Shown in pieces: positions 43,039-50,836 of a DNA stretch of 64,000 bases. Under the pieces are notes generated by a model. That model made no database searches. It saw nothing but the letters and a program-made list of their open reading frames with translations, and was not told the origin of the DNA. Source of the stretch: Streptomyces sp. CGMCC 4.7035 (GTDB taxonomy: Bacteria > Actinomycetota > Actinomycetes > Streptomycetales > Streptomycetaceae). Position 1 is the stretch's first letter; each line of letters starts with the position of its first letter. Both the position numbers and the translations under genes were made by a program. The stretch is from positions 5,497,001 to 5,561,000 of the forward strand of contig NZ_CP134053.1 in assembly GCF_031583065.1 (NCBI RefSeq), in the 5' to 3' direction.

Positions 43039-43238
43039 GAGGCTCCGGTCCGGGCCGGGAGACTCCGGTCCGGGCCGGGAGACTCCGGTCCGGGCCGGGA
43101 GACTCCGGTCCGGGCCGGGAGGCTCCGGTCCGAGCCTTGAAGCGCCGGCCCGAGCCGGGAGGCTCCGGTCCGGGCGGGAGGCTCCGGTCCGGGCGGGCGG
43201 CTCCGGTCCGGGCCTTGAAACGCCGGCCCGAGCCACCC
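43039..43238. repeat. Array of about ten 19-20 bp tandem repeats
   Basis: Units of consensus GAGACTCCGGTCCGGGCCGG. The first four are nearly identical (43039-43118) and the remainder diverge and lose a base. It begins 6 bp after the stop of the Type ISP-like gene and has no spacers. The unit length equals that of the array at 37898 but the sequence differs. Confidence 0.9.
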
Positions 43239-43260
43239 TTGCGAAGTCGGCTGCGGTGTG

Positions 43261-43335
43261 GCAGCGCCCTGAAGGGGCGCGCGGAACGGCGCGATCCGCC
43301 ACGACGGGCCCGCAGAAGATCGACGGCCCGTCGCG
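43261..43335. repeat. Dispersed Streptomyces intergenic element
   Basis: GCGCCC-TGAAG-GGGCGC hairpin followed by GCGGAACGGCGCGATCCGCC and GACGGGCCCGCAGA. The same family, with the hairpin, ACCAGCCACAACGG-like middle and CCCGCAG word, occurs inside the last gene at 63377-63478. Confidence 0.6.
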
Positions 43336-43353
43336 GCACTTCCCGCGCAGCGC

Positions 43354-44073
43354 TCAGGCCTTGGACGCGAAGGAGTCCAGGAGCCTCGTCAGCACCCGGT
43401 CGAAGGCCCCCTCCGGGTCGTCGGGCGGTGCGACGCCCGACGCGAAGAGGGCCGCCAGATGCGGATAATCACCGGCCATGACCTGGCGCATCATGTACGC
43501 GCCGCGCACGGCCTCTTCCTGCTCCGCCGACCACGGCACGGAGCGGGTGCGTTCGGCGATGGCCCGCTCGTTGGCGACGAACGTCATGGCCGAGCCGTTG
43601 ATCATCGCGATCAGTTCCAACTTGGTGCCGGCCGGTATGTCGAGGCCTTCCAGGCAGGCGAGGCACTTCTCCAGATAGCGCAGGGCGTTCGGGCTGACGC
43701 TGTAGACGCTCGACATCACGCGGACCAGCCACGGGTGGCGCCGCATGATGTCGAGCGTCTGCCGGGCCATGGCCAGCATGTCCGCGCGCCAGTCCCCGCT
43801 GGGCCGGCCCGACAGGTCGTACTCCCCGCTGACCAGGTCGACCATCAGCTCGTACAGGTCCTCCTTGCGCGGCACGTAGTTGTAGAGCGACATGGTGCCG
43901 CACCCGATCTCGGCCGCGACGCGGCGCATCGAGACCGCGTCGATGCCGTCCGCGTCGGCGATGCGGACGGCCGCCGCCGCGATGTCGCCGCGGCTGTACG
44001 CGGGTTTCGGGCCCCGGCCCGCACGCTCGGGACGTGCCCAGATCACCTCGGGTTCGGCCGCTCGGCCAGCCAT
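43354..44073 (-). CDS. TetR/AcrR-family regulator of the divergent ABC transporter
   Basis: A 239-residue TetR protein with an extended N-terminus (MAGRAAEPEVIWARPERAGR). The HTH is VSMRRVAAEIGCGTMSLYNY (about residues 47-66), then VPRKEDLYELMVDLVSGEYD. The C-terminal domain (DWRADMLAMARQTLDIMRRH, LACLEGLDIPAGTKLELIAM) is of the TetR_C type regulating drug exporters. It is divergent from a DrrAB-like ABC transporter, and the intervening 63 bp contain a palindrome at 44102-44118 placed to repress the transporter promoter and this gene. Confidence 0.88.
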   Translation of the reverse strand: MAGRAAEPEVIWARPERAGRGPKPAYSRGDIAAAAVRIADADGIDAVSMRRVAAEIGCGTMSLYNYVPRKEDLYELMVDLVSGEYDLSGRPSGDWRADMLAMARQTLDIMRRHPWLVRVMSSVYSVSPNALRYLEKCLACLEGLDIPAGTKLELIAMINGSAMTFVANERAIAERTRSVPWSAEQEEAVRGAYMMRQVMAGDYPHLAALFASGVAPPDDPEGAFDRVLTRLLDSFASKA

Positions 44074-44101
44074 CGATCATCACCTCACCCACCATCGTAG
44101 T

Positions 44102-44118
44102 TACGTACGGCGTACGTA
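44102..44118. promoter_or_regulatory. Palindromic operator TACGTACGGCGTACGTA
   Basis: Perfect 17-bp palindrome apart from its central base, lying between the predicted -35 position and the -10 box (TATGGT, 44125-44130) of the ABC operon. A degenerate second copy, TACGTACGCTGTACTTA, sits at 44145-44161 in the first codons of the ATPase gene. Confidence 0.72.
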
Positions 44119-44136
44119 GTGGGGTATGGTCGCCTC

Positions 44137-45084
44137 ATGGCTACTACGTACGCTGTACTTAGTGAGGGTCTGGAGAAACGCTTTCGCGATGTCCGTGCGC
44201 TGCGCGGCCTGGACCTCGCGGTCGCGGAGGGCACGGTCTGCGGACTGCTCGGACCCAACGGCGCGGGCAAGACGACCGCGGTCCGGGTGCTGACCACACT
44301 GCTGGCCCCGGACGCCGGAACCGCCAGGGTCGCCGGGCACGACGTCGTACGCGATCCGGCTGCGGTCCGCCGCCGGATCGCGGTCACCGGGCAGTACGCG
44401 TCGGTCGACGGCGATCTCACCGGCGCCGAGAACCTGCGCCTGTTCGCCCGGCTGCTGCGCGCGCCGCGGTCGCGGGCGGACGAACTGCTGGAGCGATTCG
44501 GGCTGACCGAGGCCGCGGACCGCCCCGCACGCACCTACTCCGGCGGCATGCGGCGCCGACTCGACCTCGCCGCGAGCCTCGTCACCCGGCCCGCCGTGCT
44601 GTTCCTCGACGAACCGACGACCGGTCTTGACCCGCACAGCCGGAACGGCATCTGGGACGCCGTACGGGAGTTGGCGCGCGAGGGGACGACCGTGCTGCTG
44701 ACCACGCAGTATCTGGACGAGGCCGATCGACTGGCGGACGACATCGTGCTGATCGACGAGGGCCGGGCCGCGCATCAGGGAACTCCGGCCGGGCTCAAGG
44801 CGCAGATCGGGAGTTACGCCGAGGTGGTCGTCGGCGCGGAGGGCGGCGAACCCGCGCTGCACGCGGCCGCCGTGGTCCTCGACCAGCTGACCGGCTCGGA
44901 GCCGGTGCTCGACCGCGAGCGCCGCACCGCGGGAGCGGTCGTCCTCGACCCGGAGCTCACCCTGCCCCGTATCGTCCGCGAACTCGACACGGCCCGCGTG
45001 CCGGTCGTCGACGCGAGCCTGCGCCCACCCACCCTCGACGAGGTCTTCCTGCGCCTCACCGCCCGAAAGGAGGTCACCGTATGA
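44137..45084 (+). CDS. ABC transporter ATP-binding protein, DrrA-like
   Basis: A 315-residue ATPase. Walker A is GPNGAGKTT, the Q-loop lies in VTGQYASVDGDLTGAENL, the signature is YSGGMRRRLDLA, Walker B is VLFLDEPTTGLD and the H-loop region TTQYLDEADRL. The C-terminal ~90 residues form the DrrA-type regulatory extension. TATGGT ends 7 nt before the ATG, indicating a leaderless mRNA. It overlaps the permease gene by 4 bp. Daunorubicin-type exporters give self-resistance or export lipophilic compounds; the cargo here is unknown. Repression by the divergent TetR protein is very likely. Confidence 0.92.
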   Translation: MATTYAVLSEGLEKRFRDVRALRGLDLAVAEGTVCGLLGPNGAGKTTAVRVLTTLLAPDAGTARVAGHDVVRDPAAVRRRIAVTGQYASVDGDLTGAENLRLFARLLRAPRSRADELLERFGLTEAADRPARTYSGGMRRRLDLAASLVTRPAVLFLDEPTTGLDPHSRNGIWDAVRELAREGTTVLLTTQYLDEADRLADDIVLIDEGRAAHQGTPAGLKAQIGSYAEVVVGAEGGEPALHAAAVVLDQLTGSEPVLDRERRTAGAVVLDPELTLPRIVRELDTARVPVVDASLRPPTLDEVFLRLTARKEVTV

Positions 45085-45863
45085 GCGCGGTGATCCACGA
45101 CGGCACCGCGATGCTGGGCCGCCACCTCCGGCGGATCCGGCACGCGCCCGCGATCACGGTGATGACGCAGACGATGCCGATCGTCTTCCTTCTGTTCTTC
45201 GGCTACGTCTTCGGCAGCGCACTCGCCATGCCGGGCGAGGAGTACCGCGCGTTCCTGGTCCCGGGGATGCTGGTGGCCACTGCCGCGAACGGCATCATGA
45301 CGGGGATGTTCACCGCCGCCCAGGATGCGCACCGCGGCGTGATGGACCGGTTCCGTACGCTGCCCATGAGCCGCTCCGCCGTCCCCGTGGGCCAGGCGGC
45401 GGCCGACCTGCTGACGACCACGGTGGGGCTCGTTCCACTGCTGCTGGTGGGCCTCGCGATGGGCTGGCGGGTCGAGGGCGGATGGCTGCGCGGGGCGGGC
45501 GCCTTCGGCCTGTTGCTGCTCTTCCGCTTCGCGACCACCTGGGTGGGCATCCTGCTCGGGCTCGCCTCGCAGAGCGAGGAGGCGGCCGGGCAGCTGGCCA
45601 GCGCGACCTTCATGCTGCCGTTGCTGTCCAACGCCTACATCCCGGTCGACGGTCTGCCGGGCTGGCTGCGCACGGTCGCCGAGTGGAATCCGATCAGCGC
45701 GGTGACCACGGCCGTGCGGGACCTGTGGGGCAACGCTCCTGTGCCCGATGGGGCGGCCTGGCCGGTGGCCCATCCCGTCGCCGGGTCGCTGGCGTGGTGC
45801 GGCGCGCTCCTCGTGGTGACCGTGCCGCTCGCCGTCCGCCGGTACGCGCGCGGAGGGCGCTGA
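45081..45863 (+). CDS. ABC transporter permease, DrrB / ABC-2 type
   Basis: A 260-residue membrane protein with six helices (PIVFLLFFGYVFGSALAM, AFLVPGMLVATAANGIMTGM, LTTTVGLVPLLLVGLAM, ATTWVGILLGLASQSEEAAG and others). The motif DRFRTLPMSRSAVPVGQAAADL is the conserved cytoplasmic loop of DrrB proteins, and FMLPLLSNAYIPVDGLPGWL the late periplasmic loop. The start overlaps the ATPase stop (ATGA). It pairs with the preceding ATPase to form a dimeric exporter. Confidence 0.9.
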   Translation: MSAVIHDGTAMLGRHLRRIRHAPAITVMTQTMPIVFLLFFGYVFGSALAMPGEEYRAFLVPGMLVATAANGIMTGMFTAAQDAHRGVMDRFRTLPMSRSAVPVGQAAADLLTTTVGLVPLLLVGLAMGWRVEGGWLRGAGAFGLLLLFRFATTWVGILLGLASQSEEAAGQLASATFMLPLLSNAYIPVDGLPGWLRTVAEWNPISAVTTAVRDLWGNAPVPDGAAWPVAHPVAGSLAWCGALLVVTVPLAVRRYARGGR

Positions 45864-45896
45864 CCCCTCTACTGACAAAGGCTCCGGGCGGGGGAC

Positions 45897-47171
45897 ATGA
45901 TCCACCACATGGAGATCCAGCACACGGAGCCACAGTCACTGGCCGCCACGGCCTCGCCCCTGTCCCTGCCCCTGCCCCTGCCCCTGCCCCTGCCCCTGGA
46001 GGGCATCACCGTCATCGCCGTCGAGCAGGCCGTCGCCGCGCCCTTCGCGACCCGTCAGCTCGCCGACCTGGGCGCCCGTGTGATCAAGGTCGAGCGGCTG
46101 GACGGCGGCGACTTCGCCCGCGGCTACGACACCGCCGCCCGCGGTCTGGCCTCGCACTTCGTCTGGTGCAACCGCGGCAAGGAGTCCATCGCGCTGGACC
46201 TGAAGGACCCGAGGGGCCTGGACGTCGTACGGCGGCTGGTCGCGGACGCGGACGTGTTCGTGCAGAACCTCGCCCAGGGGGCCGCCGCCCGGCTCGGCCT
46301 GGACGCGGCCACGCTGTGCGCGGCGCACCCGCGGCTGGTCGCCGTGGACATCTCGGGCTACGGGGTGTCGGGACCGTACGCGGACAAGCGGGCGTACGAC
46401 ATGCTCGTGCAGTGCGAGGCGGGGCTCGTGTCGGTCACCGGGACACCGGAGCAGCCGGTCAAGGCGGGGATTCCGGCAGCCGACATCGCCGCGGCCATGT
46501 ACGCGTTCTCGGGCGTGCTCGCGGCCCTCGTCCGGCGGGGCACGACCGGACGCGGCGGGCCGGTCGAGGTCTCCATGCTGGAGGCGCTCGCCGAGTGGAT
46601 GGGGCACCCGCTGCACCACGCGATGCACGACGGCGTTCCCCCGGCGCGCACGGGTCTGGCGCACGCCGTCATCGCACCGTACGACGCCTACCCGACGGCG
46701 GACGGCGGCCGGGTGCTGCTGTCCGTGCAGAACGACCGGGAGTGGCGTCGGCTCGCCGAACAGGTGCTCGGACAGCCGGAGCTGGGGACCGATCCGGCGT
46801 ACGCGACGAACGCGGCACGGGTGGCCCACCGGGAACGAACGGACGCACTCGTGGGCAAAGCCCTGGGCGCCCTCGGGGCGGACGAGGCGGTGGCCCGTCT
46901 GGAGGCGGCGGGCATCGCGTGCGCCCGCCTCAGGGACCTACGGGAAGTGGCGGAGCATCCGCAACTGACTGCCCGGGGGCGCTGGCGGGAGGTGGGGACG
47001 CCGGTGGGACCGCTCAGGGCGCTGCTGCCGCCGATCACACTGCCGGGTGGGGACGACGCGCGGATGGGGGATGTGCCCGCGCTCGGGGAGCACACCGAGG
47101 CGCTGCTGCGTGCCGTGGGGATGACGGACGACGGGATCGCAGCGCTGCGCCGGGACGGTGTGGTGGCCTGA
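45897..47171 (+). CDS. CaiB/BaiF-type (class III) CoA-transferase
   Basis: A 424-residue enzyme transferring CoA between carboxylic acids. The fold is marked by GITVIAVEQAVAAPFATRQL, LGARVIKVERLDGGDFARGY, WCNRGKESIALDLKDPRG and the catalytic aspartate D168 in KRAYDMLVQCEAG. The N-terminal 35 residues are unusual: five tandem CTGCCC hexamers (45966-45995) encode a Leu-Pro repeat just before the first strand. ATGs at 45897 and 45909 are both possible starts. Substrate is unknown. It is probably a separate unit from the ABC operon, 33 bp upstream. Confidence 0.87.
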   Translation: MIHHMEIQHTEPQSLAATASPLSLPLPLPLPLPLEGITVIAVEQAVAAPFATRQLADLGARVIKVERLDGGDFARGYDTAARGLASHFVWCNRGKESIALDLKDPRGLDVVRRLVADADVFVQNLAQGAAARLGLDAATLCAAHPRLVAVDISGYGVSGPYADKRAYDMLVQCEAGLVSVTGTPEQPVKAGIPAADIAAAMYAFSGVLAALVRRGTTGRGGPVEVSMLEALAEWMGHPLHHAMHDGVPPARTGLAHAVIAPYDAYPTADGGRVLLSVQNDREWRRLAEQVLGQPELGTDPAYATNAARVAHRERTDALVGKALGALGADEAVARLEAAGIACARLRDLREVAEHPQLTARGRWREVGTPVGPLRALLPPITLPGGDDARMGDVPALGEHTEALLRAVGMTDDGIAALRRDGVVA

Positions 47172-47213
47172 GCGCGGGCCCTCGGACTGACCTGCGAGGA
47201 ACGCCGGTGTCGC

Positions 47214-47483
47214 TCAGCGTCCGCCGAACAGCGAACGGCGGAGCCGGCGCAGCGGCGCGAAGAGCGAGACCTTGTGCACGCGCGCACCCCTGCCGGTGCG
47301 GTTGTGCGCGGGCTCACGTGCGGTCAGTTCACGCATCAGCGAGGTCGCCTCGGCCGTCTCGCGCTGCGGGATGGCAGGGCCTCCAAGCACCGAGAGATGG
47401 CGGTCGAGGCGCGAACTGGTCGCGCTGCTCCCGCAGGTGATCGCAGGGACCCTCGCCCTGCTGCGCACTGTTATCTGTTCCAT
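47214..47483 (-). CDS. Small hypothetical protein
   Basis: An 89-residue basic protein (MEQITVRSRARVPAITCGSS, then TSLMRELTAREPAHN and a C-terminal LFAPLRRLRRSLFGGR). No domain, signal peptide or membrane helix is evident; the amphipathic arginine-rich tail could be membrane- or nucleic-acid-associated. The ATG at 47483 has GGTGGGGAG upstream. It lies between the CoA-transferase and anti-sigma genes. Coding status rests on codon bias and a sensible start. Confidence 0.55.
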   Translation of the reverse strand: MEQITVRSRARVPAITCGSSATSSRLDRHLSVLGGPAIPQRETAEATSLMRELTAREPAHNRTGRGARVHKVSLFAPLRRLRRSLFGGR

Positions 47484-47598
47484 GTCACTCCCCACCCGTA
47501 CGAGTCCACCCGGCCCGGGCAGAGTAACCCTATCGCTCCTGGGCGGCACTCGTGTATCGCGGGCACAGGATTCACCTTCCCCGTAAGGGTGTTGACGG

Positions 47599-48420
47599 CT
47601 ACTCTCCGAATCCGACGGATTGCAGGGCGAGTTGGACAACCGGCTGGCTGGTGGGCTGTGGTGAGCCTCCGCCGGGTTCGACGGTTACGGCGAGTGACGT
47701 CGCCGACTTGCTCAGACCGCGCGCGACCAGGGGCGTGTCGCCCTGGAACAGCCCCAGGGAGCGCGGCCGCACGTTGGGGCGCATGAGCCAGAGCTGATGC
47801 ACGCGGCCGCCGGGCAGTGCGCCCAGTCCGCTGAGGGTGACGACGGCGCGCCCCTCAGAGGCGGAAGCGACTACTCCGATTCCTTGGCCCTTGGCGTCCC
47901 GGTCACTGGTCGCACGGGCGTCGGGGGCGGCGAGAACGTGGGCGATCTCACGCGCCTGCGCGCGCTCGGCATCGAGTGTGTCCTGGGTTCGCGTGGCCTG
48001 GACGGCGAAGAGCGCGGCCACGACGAGGGCCGCGGCGGCCGTCGCGGTGGCCAACGGGGCGAAGAGGGAGCGCAACCGGGGCGCACGGGCGCGCGGGGGC
48101 GGCGGCGCGGTGCCCCAGACGTGCGGCGGGAGATGCGGTGCGCGGACCCGGGACGTCTCCTGCGCGGGTGCCGGTTCCTGCGGGATGCCGCGTACGGCGG
48201 TGAGCACGCGGTCGCGCAGACCGGGCGGGGCCAGGGCCGTCGTCGACCAGGCGAGGCGGACGGCGTCCTCGGACAGGGCCCGCACCTCGGCGGCGCAGCG
48301 GTCGCAGCCCTTGAGGTGCTTCTCGAAGCGGCGCCGCTCGTCGGGTTCGAGCGCGTCGAGCGCGTAGGGCGCGGCGAGGGAGTGCAGCTCGCCGGAGCGC
48401 AGGCGGGACAAGAGGCTCAT
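47599..48420 (-). CDS. rskA: Anti-sigma factor, RskA / zinc-finger type
   Basis: A 273-residue membrane protein. The N-terminal zinc-associated anti-sigma motif is HLKGCDRC (HxxxCxxC) at about residues 35-42. A proline-rich linker is followed by one transmembrane helix (LATATAAAALVVAALFAVQA), then an extracytoplasmic RskA domain (VVASASEGRAVVTLSGLGAL, GRVHQLWLMRPNVRPRSLGL). It would bind and silence the sigma factor encoded just upstream; the start overlaps that stop codon (ATGA), so the two are made in fixed ratio. Release probably needs regulated proteolysis, as in mycobacterial SigK/RskA. Confidence 0.88.
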   Translation of the reverse strand: MSLLSRLRSGELHSLAAPYALDALEPDERRRFEKHLKGCDRCAAEVRALSEDAVRLAWSTTALAPPGLRDRVLTAVRGIPQEPAPAQETSRVRAPHLPPHVWGTAPPPPRARAPRLRSLFAPLATATAAAALVVAALFAVQATRTQDTLDAERAQAREIAHVLAAPDARATSDRDAKGQGIGVVASASEGRAVVTLSGLGALPGGRVHQLWLMRPNVRPRSLGLFQGDTPLVARGLSKSATSLAVTVEPGGGSPQPTSQPVVQLALQSVGFGE

Positions 48421-48959
48421 GCGGCACCTCCCAGGCATTCGCGCAGCCGGGTGAGTCCGTCGCGCATCCGCGTCTTGACCGTGCCGAGCGGCAGTGAGAG
48501 CCGCTCGGCCACCTCACGGTACGTGTAACCGTCGTAGTAGGCGAGCGTCACCGACTGGCGTTGCAGGGCGGTGAGGCGGTCCAGGCAGCGGCGCACCCAC
48601 TCGCGTTCCAGACCTGCCTCCACCTCCTCGGCGACCTGGTCGAAGGCGGGATGGTGGGCGCGCCAGGCCTCACGCTGCTCGCGCTCGCCGGCCGCACGGG
48701 CGCTGCGCACCCGGTCGACGGCACGGCGGTGGGCGAGGGTGAGGATCCACGACAGCGCGCTGCCGCGGCCCGGATCGAACCGCGGGGCGGAGCGCCACAG
48801 TTCGAGCAGCACTTCCTGGGCCACTTCCTCCGACTGCGCGGGGTCACGTACGACCCGGCGCACCAGACCGAACACCGGCCCGGACACCAGTCCGTAGAGG
48901 TCCTCGAAGGCCTTCTGGTCCCCTCCGGCCACGAGCACCAGAAGTTCGTCCGCCTCCAT
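48417..48959 (-). CDS. sigK: ECF sigma factor, SigK-like
   Basis: A 180-residue extracytoplasmic-function sigma factor. Region 2 reads AFEDLYGLVSGPVFGLVRRV and EVAQEVLLELWRSAPRFDPG, with SALSWILTLAHRRAVDRVRS; region 4 is LTALQRQSVTLAYYDGYTYR followed by EVAERLSLPLGTVKTRMRDG (the HTH). ATG 48959 with GAGGGGGC upstream is preferred to the ATG at 48992. It is divergent from the DUF4331-TPR-NicO operon, the obvious candidate regulon. Confidence 0.9.
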   Translation of the reverse strand: MEADELLVLVAGGDQKAFEDLYGLVSGPVFGLVRRVVRDPAQSEEVAQEVLLELWRSAPRFDPGRGSALSWILTLAHRRAVDRVRSARAAGEREQREAWRAHHPAFDQVAEEVEAGLEREWVRRCLDRLTALQRQSVTLAYYDGYTYREVAERLSLPLGTVKTRMRDGLTRLRECLGGAA

Positions 48960-49165
48960 CCGCGCCCCCCTCGCCGACACCGTGCACGGCATGCTCGCTC
49001 CACTGTGACATTCGCTGCTCTCACGCCTTCAGATGAGATACGGATCAGCGGGCCGAAAACGCGGGTCGAGCAGGCAATAAAACTTTTTTCAGATTCGACC
49101 AAGACGCTGGCCCGACTGCTCCGTATCCCTGTGCGAAGGACAAGTTGGCACTGAGGACGGACGGC

Positions 49166-50695
49166 ATGACACCTATCTCCAGGAGCGGCGCGGGTCGCAG
49201 GAACATCGCGACCCTCATCTGTGGTGCGCTGGCCGCCGGCGGGCTCGCAGCCGCCGGCGCGACCGCGCTGGAACCGGGGGCGGCCTCCGCCTCCTCCCAC
49301 CGGGAGGCTCCGCTGATCTCGGGGCAGCCGCAGTACGACAACACGGACCTGTACGCGTTCGTGAGCCCCGACAAGCCGGACACGACGACGATCATCGCGA
49401 ACTTCGTCCCGTTCGAGGAGCCGGCGGGCGGGCCCAACTTCTACACGTTCGCGGACGACGCCCAGTACGACATCCACATCGACAACAACGGTGACGCGCA
49501 GGGCGAACTGGTCTTCCGCTACACGTTCAAGACGCACACGAAGAACAAGAACACCTTCCTGTACAACACGGGTCCGGTCGACAGCCTGGACGACCCCGAC
49601 CTCAACATCACGCAGTCGTACGACATCGAGCTGCTCAAGCTGCACAACCAGAGGATCGTCTCGCGGACGAAGATCGCGGACGATGTGCCGGTCGCGCCGT
49701 CGAACGTCGGCAAGGCGTCGATGCCGGACTACGGCAAGCTGCGCGACCAGGCCGTCTACAAGCTCGCGGGCGGCTCGACGACGTTCGCCGGGCAGGCGGA
49801 CGACCCGTTCTTCGCGGACCTGCGGGTCTTCGACCTGCTGTACGGCGGGAACCTGTCGGAGGTCGGCAACGACACCCTCAAGGGCTACAACGTCAACTCC
49901 CTCGCGATCCAGGTGCCGAACAGCTACCTCCGCGAGTCGGAGCACCAGCCGATCGTCGGCATCTGGGCGACGGTCCAGCGCAGGGACTCGCGCGGCTACT
50001 ACTCGCAGGTCTCGCGGCTCGGCAACCCGCTGGTCAACGAGGTCGTCAACCCGCAGAAGGACAAGGACAAGTTCAACGCGTCCCAGCCGTGGTACGACGC
50101 GCAGTTCCTGAAGAACGTGACGAACCCCGAGCTGCCGAAGCTGATCGAGGCGATCTACAAGATCAAGGCGCCGGCCGAGCCGCGCAACGACCTGGTGGAC
50201 GTCTTCCTGAAGGGCGTGAAGGGCCTCAACCAGCCGCCGTACGTGAAGGCGGCGGAGGAGCTGCGGCTCAACACCTCCATCAAGCCCACCATGCACCCGA
50301 AGCGGCTGGGTGTGCTCGACGGGGACAACGCGGGCTTCCCGAACGGGCGCCGGCTGACCGACGACGTGATCGACGCGGCCCTGCAGGTCGTGGAGGGCGA
50401 ACTGGTCGGCTCCAAGAACGACCTGGGCGACGCGGTCGACGCGAACGACCAGAAGTTCGAGCACTCCTTCCCGTACCTGGCCGAGCCGACCTCCGGTTCG
50501 CGCGGCTCGCTGGCGAAGGGCACCGGCAACGACACGCGCAGCCAGCTGGGTGACGGACTGCTGGCGACCGGTTCGAGCGGCACCGACACCACGCTGGTCG
50601 CGACGTCCGCGGCGGCGGGCGCCGCCGGGGTCCTGCTGATCGGCACCGGGCTGATCTGGTGGCGCCGGCGCAACAGCCGCTACGGCGCGTACTGA
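49166..50695 (+). CDS. Secreted, membrane-anchored DUF4331 protein
   Basis: A 509-residue protein. The N-terminal signal (NIATLICGALAAGGLAAAGA) is followed by SASSHREAPLISGQPQYDNT, the hallmark opening of DUF4331, then DLYAFVSPDKPDTTTIIANF and FYTFADDAQYDIHIDNNGDA. The C-terminus has a single helix (TLVATSAAAGAAGVLLIGTG) and a basic tail, so the protein is anchored outside the membrane. Asp- and His-containing motifs could bind metal. Function of DUF4331 is unknown. It is first in a three-gene unit with a TPR protein and a NicO transporter and lies divergent from sigK/rskA. Confidence 0.87.
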   Translation: MTPISRSGAGRRNIATLICGALAAGGLAAAGATALEPGAASASSHREAPLISGQPQYDNTDLYAFVSPDKPDTTTIIANFVPFEEPAGGPNFYTFADDAQYDIHIDNNGDAQGELVFRYTFKTHTKNKNTFLYNTGPVDSLDDPDLNITQSYDIELLKLHNQRIVSRTKIADDVPVAPSNVGKASMPDYGKLRDQAVYKLAGGSTTFAGQADDPFFADLRVFDLLYGGNLSEVGNDTLKGYNVNSLAIQVPNSYLRESEHQPIVGIWATVQRRDSRGYYSQVSRLGNPLVNEVVNPQKDKDKFNASQPWYDAQFLKNVTNPELPKLIEAIYKIKAPAEPRNDLVDVFLKGVKGLNQPPYVKAAEELRLNTSIKPTMHPKRLGVLDGDNAGFPNGRRLTDDVIDAALQVVEGELVGSKNDLGDAVDANDQKFEHSFPYLAEPTSGSRGSLAKGTGNDTRSQLGDGLLATGSSGTDTTLVATSAAAGAAGVLLIGTGLIWWRRRNSRYGAY

Positions 50696-50836
50696 CCCGT
50701 CCACGGGCGAGGCCCACCCGCGGTCTCGCCCCTCCCGACCGGCGCGGCCCGTGCGTATCCATCCCCCACGGCACGGGCCGCGCCGCCCCACCCCCCTGAC
50801 AACGACCGCTTCCGCCCAGGAGATTGAGGAGAGGGC

